In this document: in pieces, positions 6,455 through 8,640 of the stretch
How positions within the stretch are numbered: position 1 is the first letter of the stretch
Layout of the letters: each line of letters begins with the position of its first letter
Source of the DNA: Draconibacterium orientale
Lineage (GTDB): Bacteria; Bacteroidota; Bacteroidia; Bacteroidales; UBA1556
DNA: 8,640 nt
Assembly (NCBI GenBank): GCA_022736595.1
Contig: DZDC01000095.1
Coordinates: 1 to 8,640, forward strand
Reading direction: 5' to 3'
Program-made: the position numbers and the translations under genes
Notes under the pieces: generated by a model
Told to the model about the DNA's origin: nothing
What the model saw: the letters and a program-made list of their open reading frames with translations, nothing else
The model's database searches: none

Positions 6455-7045
6455 TTATGCAGAACTGAATTGCTGATGAATGTCAATCACCTTTTCAAGT
6501 ACCATTTCTCCATTGGCATTGCTAATTACAAAGTCACTTAATTCTGCTATTTTTTGTTGGGCAAATTGGTTTTGAATTCGATCCAGAACCCGCTCTCGAG
6601 AAATTTGATCCCTTTTCATAACCCGCTGAATGCGTTCCTGTTCCGGAGCCACAACTCCTACCACAAAATCCACATTTTTATTAAAGCCCCCTTCAAACAG
6701 AATGGCAGCTTCCATTACGACGTAAGGATACTTTTCGGTGGCTTTAGCGTGGCACCAATGCTCAAAGTGTTGCATCAATAATGGATGAATCAGAGAATTG
6801 AGTTGCGAAAGTTTTTCTTTATCTGAAAATACCACTGAGGCCAATCGCTTGGTATCCACTTTACCCTTTTCATCAAATATTTCGACACCAAAGTGTACCG
6901 CCATGTCAGCCTTAATACTTTCAGAAAACAGGATGCTTTTAGCCTCAATATCGGCATAAAAAACGGGCACACCGAGATGTTCAAATATTTTAGAAATGGT
7001 AGTTTTTCCACTTCCAATTCCTCCCGTTATTGCCATTCTCATCAT
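6455..7045 (-). CDS. coaE: Dephospho-CoA kinase
   Basis: CoaE carries out the last step of coenzyme A synthesis, ATP-dependent phosphorylation of the 3'-hydroxyl of dephospho-CoA, in the cytosol. The 196-residue length is typical. Motifs are the P-loop GGIGSGKT (8-15), the substrate-side aspartate in YADIEAK (30-36; Asp32), LIHPLL (85-90), ILFEGG (115-120) and RVMKRD (141-146) in the lid region. The first ATG (7045) overlaps the ybbR stop as ATGA; a second ATG follows at once (7042). A purine-rich AAAGGA inside the end of ybbR lies two bases from the first ATG and five from the second, so the second may be the real start, making a protein one residue shorter. The gene is probably co-transcribed with ybbR, an arrangement common in Bacteroidota. 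An 83-base gap with its own promoter separates it from the DUF4199 gene. Confidence 0.96.
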   Translation of the reverse strand: MMRMAITGGIGSGKTTISKIFEHLGVPVFYADIEAKSILFSESIKADMAVHFGVEIFDEKGKVDTKRLASVVFSDKEKLSQLNSLIHPLLMQHFEHWCHAKATEKYPYVVMEAAILFEGGFNKNVDFVVGVVAPEQERIQRVMKRDQISRERVLDRIQNQFAQQKIAELSDFVISNANGEMVLEKVIDIHQQFSSA

Positions 7046-8019
7046 TTTCCTTTGATGATTACAAATTCTACTGTTTGGGGTTCTATGCTAATATTTTTAG
7101 CATTTTCAGGCACTTTAGATAGTTTTACCAAAAGTCGTTTTTGATGCAAAATATTCATGCTATCAACAGTTACAACGGTCATGAACGAAGTATCACTCAG
7201 CAACTTATAATCGGGTAAGGTCATTTGGTAATTTATTTTAACCCTAGCAGGAAAGGTCTTTATTTTCAATCCAGGAATTGTGGATTGAGCAGTTACATTT
7301 ACAGTATTGGTAAATTCAGAAAAATGCTCCACATCCACCGACACTTCTACTTCATTGGTTTCTAAGTCAAACAACGAATCAGGATTTATGAGTCTCAAAT
7401 TGGTCAACCTATCTTTTGACAATCCAAAGAGTTTTAAGGTATCGGTTCCGATGTATTTCAGTTTTCGTAGCTGCAACAGCGGCCCTGTAACCTTCACCAC
7501 CTCAGGTTTAACTTTTGGCCGTCCCACAATAGTAAAGCCCGATTCAAAACTAAGGTTATGGTTTACCTTGATGGGAATTTCCATGGTTTTTAAACTGTCA
7601 AAAACAAAGTAAAGCGAATCGGGCGTAAACTCATTACTGGTAATATTAATGCTCATTTGCGACTGAATTGCCGCCTTAAACATTTTGGTTGAAACTGCTG
7701 CCACGTAACGGTTGTATGGGGTTTTACGAAGTTCAAGTTTGCTCAAATCAATTCGAACTGGATCGGTGGAGCCAAGGTCGTTGGAAGCAAGTTTATATCC
7801 TTGAGCTTGAACATCCATTTTTAAAACATGTACGGGCTTATTGACCAAAATCAATCCTTCAGGAGCCTCGGTATAAACCACCTCCACTTCAATCTCTTGT
7901 GAAAATTCTTCGCCAAGAGTCATCATAAGCCAGATGAAAGCTGAGATACCCAAGCAAATGGAGAATATCTTTACATTCACTGATCCGATGAGTTTTAATA
8001 TCTTCTTAAATATTCCCAT
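7042..8019 (-). CDS. YbbR-like domain protein
   Basis: A 325-residue protein with one N-terminal membrane helix (about 16-35) after a short basic segment, followed by a long extracytoplasmic part. The rest is a chain of beta-rich YbbR-type repeats; recognisable pieces are PEVVKVTGP (172-180), IPIKVNHNLSFESGFTIVG (148-166) and the closing IEPQTVEFVI (312-321). In Firmicutes the YbbR protein CdaR binds and controls the diadenylate cyclase CdaA, and the two are encoded together. Here no cdaA or glmM is nearby; the neighbour is coaE, as usual in Bacteroidota, so a regulatory role in c-di-AMP synthesis should not be assumed. The protein may simply be an envelope-facing factor. The start (MGIFKKILKLIG) is the natural one, placing the basic segment just before the helix. 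A -7 element match lies about 135 bases upstream. Confidence 0.85.
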   Translation of the reverse strand: MGIFKKILKLIGSVNVKIFSICLGISAFIWLMMTLGEEFSQEIEVEVVYTEAPEGLILVNKPVHVLKMDVQAQGYKLASNDLGSTDPVRIDLSKLELRKTPYNRYVAAVSTKMFKAAIQSQMSINITSNEFTPDSLYFVFDSLKTMEIPIKVNHNLSFESGFTIVGRPKVKPEVVKVTGPLLQLRKLKYIGTDTLKLFGLSKDRLTNLRLINPDSLFDLETNEVEVSVDVEHFSEFTNTVNVTAQSTIPGLKIKTFPARVKINYQMTLPDYKLLSDTSFMTVVTVDSMNILHQKRLLVKLSKVPENAKNISIEPQTVEFVIIKGK

Positions 8020-8153
8020 TATTATTTTCTCTCGTTAGCTCCAAGCATTTCATATTAAAATTAAATTTTGAGTGCTAAGATTCATAAAATCAACAGAAAA
8101 AGGATAGTTAAAATAAATTTGAATTCATTCCGATTTATCCAATTTCAGGTTCA

Positions 8154-8161
8154 CAAAGATA
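8154..8161 (-). promoter_or_regulatory. Candidate -7 element (TATCTTTG) for ybbR-coaE
   Basis: Read on the minus strand, TATCTTTG matches TAnnTTTG exactly. I see no TTG or TTTG at the proper distance upstream (around 8179-8185 on the plus strand is AT-rich), so only half of the promoter is supported. Transcription would begin near 8148 and give a leader of roughly 130 bases before the ybbR start. Confidence 0.4.
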
Positions 8162-8316
8162 CAAGAATACATTTTAGGGAAAATTTAAAAAACTACCTTG
8201 TGCCAACAAAAAATTTTACTTTAAATAAAGTCAATAGGAAGCGATAGATTACGAGCCTCACACAACAATATTGAAGTAAAATGTTTTGATAAAATTCTCA
8301 TTAAATCGAAAGGCTG

Positions 8317-8333
8317 TATTCTAAAATAGAATA
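8317..8333. repeat. Perfect 7-bp inverted repeat with 3-base loop
   Basis: TATTCTA (8317-8323) and TAGAATA (8327-8333) are exact reverse complements around AAA. The stem is almost all A-T pairs and so is weak as a hairpin; there is no T-run after it on the plus strand, so it is a poor terminator. It could be a protein-binding palindrome or chance. Confidence 0.3.
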
Positions 8334-8382
8334 GATTGAAATACATTATGTCCGATTAAATACAAAAAATATTTATTTCAAA

Positions 8383-8409
8383 AGATTCCTCACCGCGTTA
8401 CCAATGACA
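8383..8409 (-). repeat. Decayed REP-like intergenic repeat, copy 1
   Basis: The plus strand starts AGATTCCTCACCGCG and ends CCAATGACA. Its complement agrees nearly throughout with a widespread bacterial intergenic element of the form GTCATTCC...GAGGAATCT that I recall from Bacteroidota and other genomes. Here the inner GGAA of the usual TTCC/GGAA stem has changed to CCAA, so the stem is broken. The related unit 44 bases on supports a repeat family. Confidence 0.5.
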
Positions 8410-8426
8410 ACTTTACTGATTCATAG

Positions 8427-8444
8427 AGATTCCTCACTGCGCTA
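8427..8444 (-). repeat. Decayed REP-like intergenic repeat, copy 2
   Basis: AGATTCCTCACTGCGCTA repeats 8383-8400 with two mismatches in 18 bases, in the same orientation and at a 44-base period. Sequence beyond it (ATTGTGTAG) no longer matches the GGAATGAC arm, so this copy is more decayed than the first. Confidence 0.5.
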
Positions 8445-8462
8445 TTGTGTAGTCCTTCCTAT

Positions 8463-8499
8463 ATTTAGATTCCTTTTAAGCATAGCATGGAATCTAAAT
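8463..8499. repeat. Inverted repeat with 11-bp perfect arms and 15-base loop
   Basis: ATTTAGATTCC (8463-8473) and GGAATCTAAAT (8489-8499) are exact reverse complements. The arms contain the AGATTCC/GGAATCT core of the two REP-like units just to the left, so this may be an opposed pair of such units that still forms a stem. No run of T follows on the plus strand, which argues against a simple terminator. Confidence 0.6.
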
Positions 8500-8640
8500 C
8501 AAGGGTAAACAGCGCATGTTCCTATAGCTATCGGTTGACTCTTATTCCATTCACTTTAATCCTACAAAATTAAATTTTTACAACTAAAAATCTTAGTACA
8601 TGACAAAAAGTTACAATAGATTTAAGATTCAACTATATTG

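Larger units (their letters stand above)
8020..8640. other. Gene-free AT-rich region upstream of ybbR
   Basis: No credible coding sequence, tRNA or rRNA is seen on either strand across 621 bases. The part nearest ybbR carries its candidate promoter and leader. The distal half (about 8317-8500) is rich in small repeats: an AT-rich inverted repeat, two decayed REP-like units 44 bases apart and an 11-bp-arm inverted repeat. In many Bacteroidota other genes such as nusB or yajC sit upstream of ybbR; here no such gene is present inside the window. Confidence 0.65.

Noticed and set aside
7307..7612. 101-codon plus-strand open frame inside ybbR
   Set aside because: It is antisense to the YbbR repeats and rich in S, T and F; it is a shadow of the minus-strand gene.
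8114..8121. TAAATTTG on the plus strand as a -7 element
   Set aside because: There is no -33 element at proper spacing, and no plus-strand gene follows; the only gene nearby is on the other strand.
148..8210. 13-base word TTGTGCCAACAAA at 148-160 and again at 8198-8210, flanking the whole gene block like att sites
   Set aside because: One shared 13-mer is expected by chance in AT-rich DNA of this length; there is no integrase and the enclosed genes are ordinary core genes.
8317..8333. AT-rich inverted repeat as a transcription terminator
   Set aside because: The stem is nearly all A-T, no T-run follows on the plus strand, and no gene ends nearby.
1..8640. Mobile elements, CRISPR arrays, tRNA or rRNA genes, toxin-antitoxin or defence genes
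   Set aside because: I looked on both strands and saw no transposase, integrase, regular spacer-repeat pattern, tRNA arm motif or known defence domain.

Overview
The window looks like a stretch of a Bacteroidota chromosome, probably Flavobacteriales or a relative. Four things point there: AT-rich DNA, weak or absent Shine-Dalgarno sites, good matches to the Bacteroidota -7 promoter element TAnnTTTG, and gene pairs familiar from that phylum (ybbR next to coaE, DUF4199 next to a DPM1-like glycosyltransferase). All assignments come from reading the sequence; no search was run.

Layout. Bases 1-491 are gene-free, AT-rich DNA with short repeated words and a C9 tract, ending in a promoter-like element. 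A plus-strand group follows: a YciO-type member of the Sua5/YciO/YrdC family (492-1112), a class III PLP aminotransferase of unknown substrate (1115-2305) and a GuaD-like guanine deaminase (2341-2823). It meets head-on a long minus-strand run, and the two facing stop codons overlap. Read in its own direction (right to left), that run holds YbbR-like protein (8019-7042), dephospho-CoA kinase CoaE (7045-6455), DUF4199 membrane protein (6371-5844), a DPM1-like family 2 glycosyltransferase (5844-4888), a GT4-type glycosyltransferase (4907-3759) and a patatin-like phospholipase (3710-2820). Bases 8020-8640 are again gene-free and carry the ybbR promoter candidate, two decayed copies of a REP-like intergenic repeat and two inverted repeats.

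How the genes may work together. ybbR and coaE overlap (ATGA) and are probably one transcript. A good promoter in the 83-bp gap after coaE suggests that DUF4199, GT2, GT4 and perhaps patatin form a second unit. That unit looks like an envelope module: a polyprenyl-phosphate sugar transferase with a small membrane partner, a second glycosyltransferase and a lipid acyl hydrolase. The plus-strand genes are metabolic (nucleotide or tRNA-related, amino-group transfer, purine salvage) with no clear single pathway.

I see no mobile element, CRISPR array, tRNA, rRNA or defence locus, and no convincing new system. The points most worth a second look are the YciO-like protein lacking TsaC hallmark residues, the substrate of the aminotransferase, the DUF4199-GT2-GT4-patatin module, the overlapping convergent stops and the REP-like elements.
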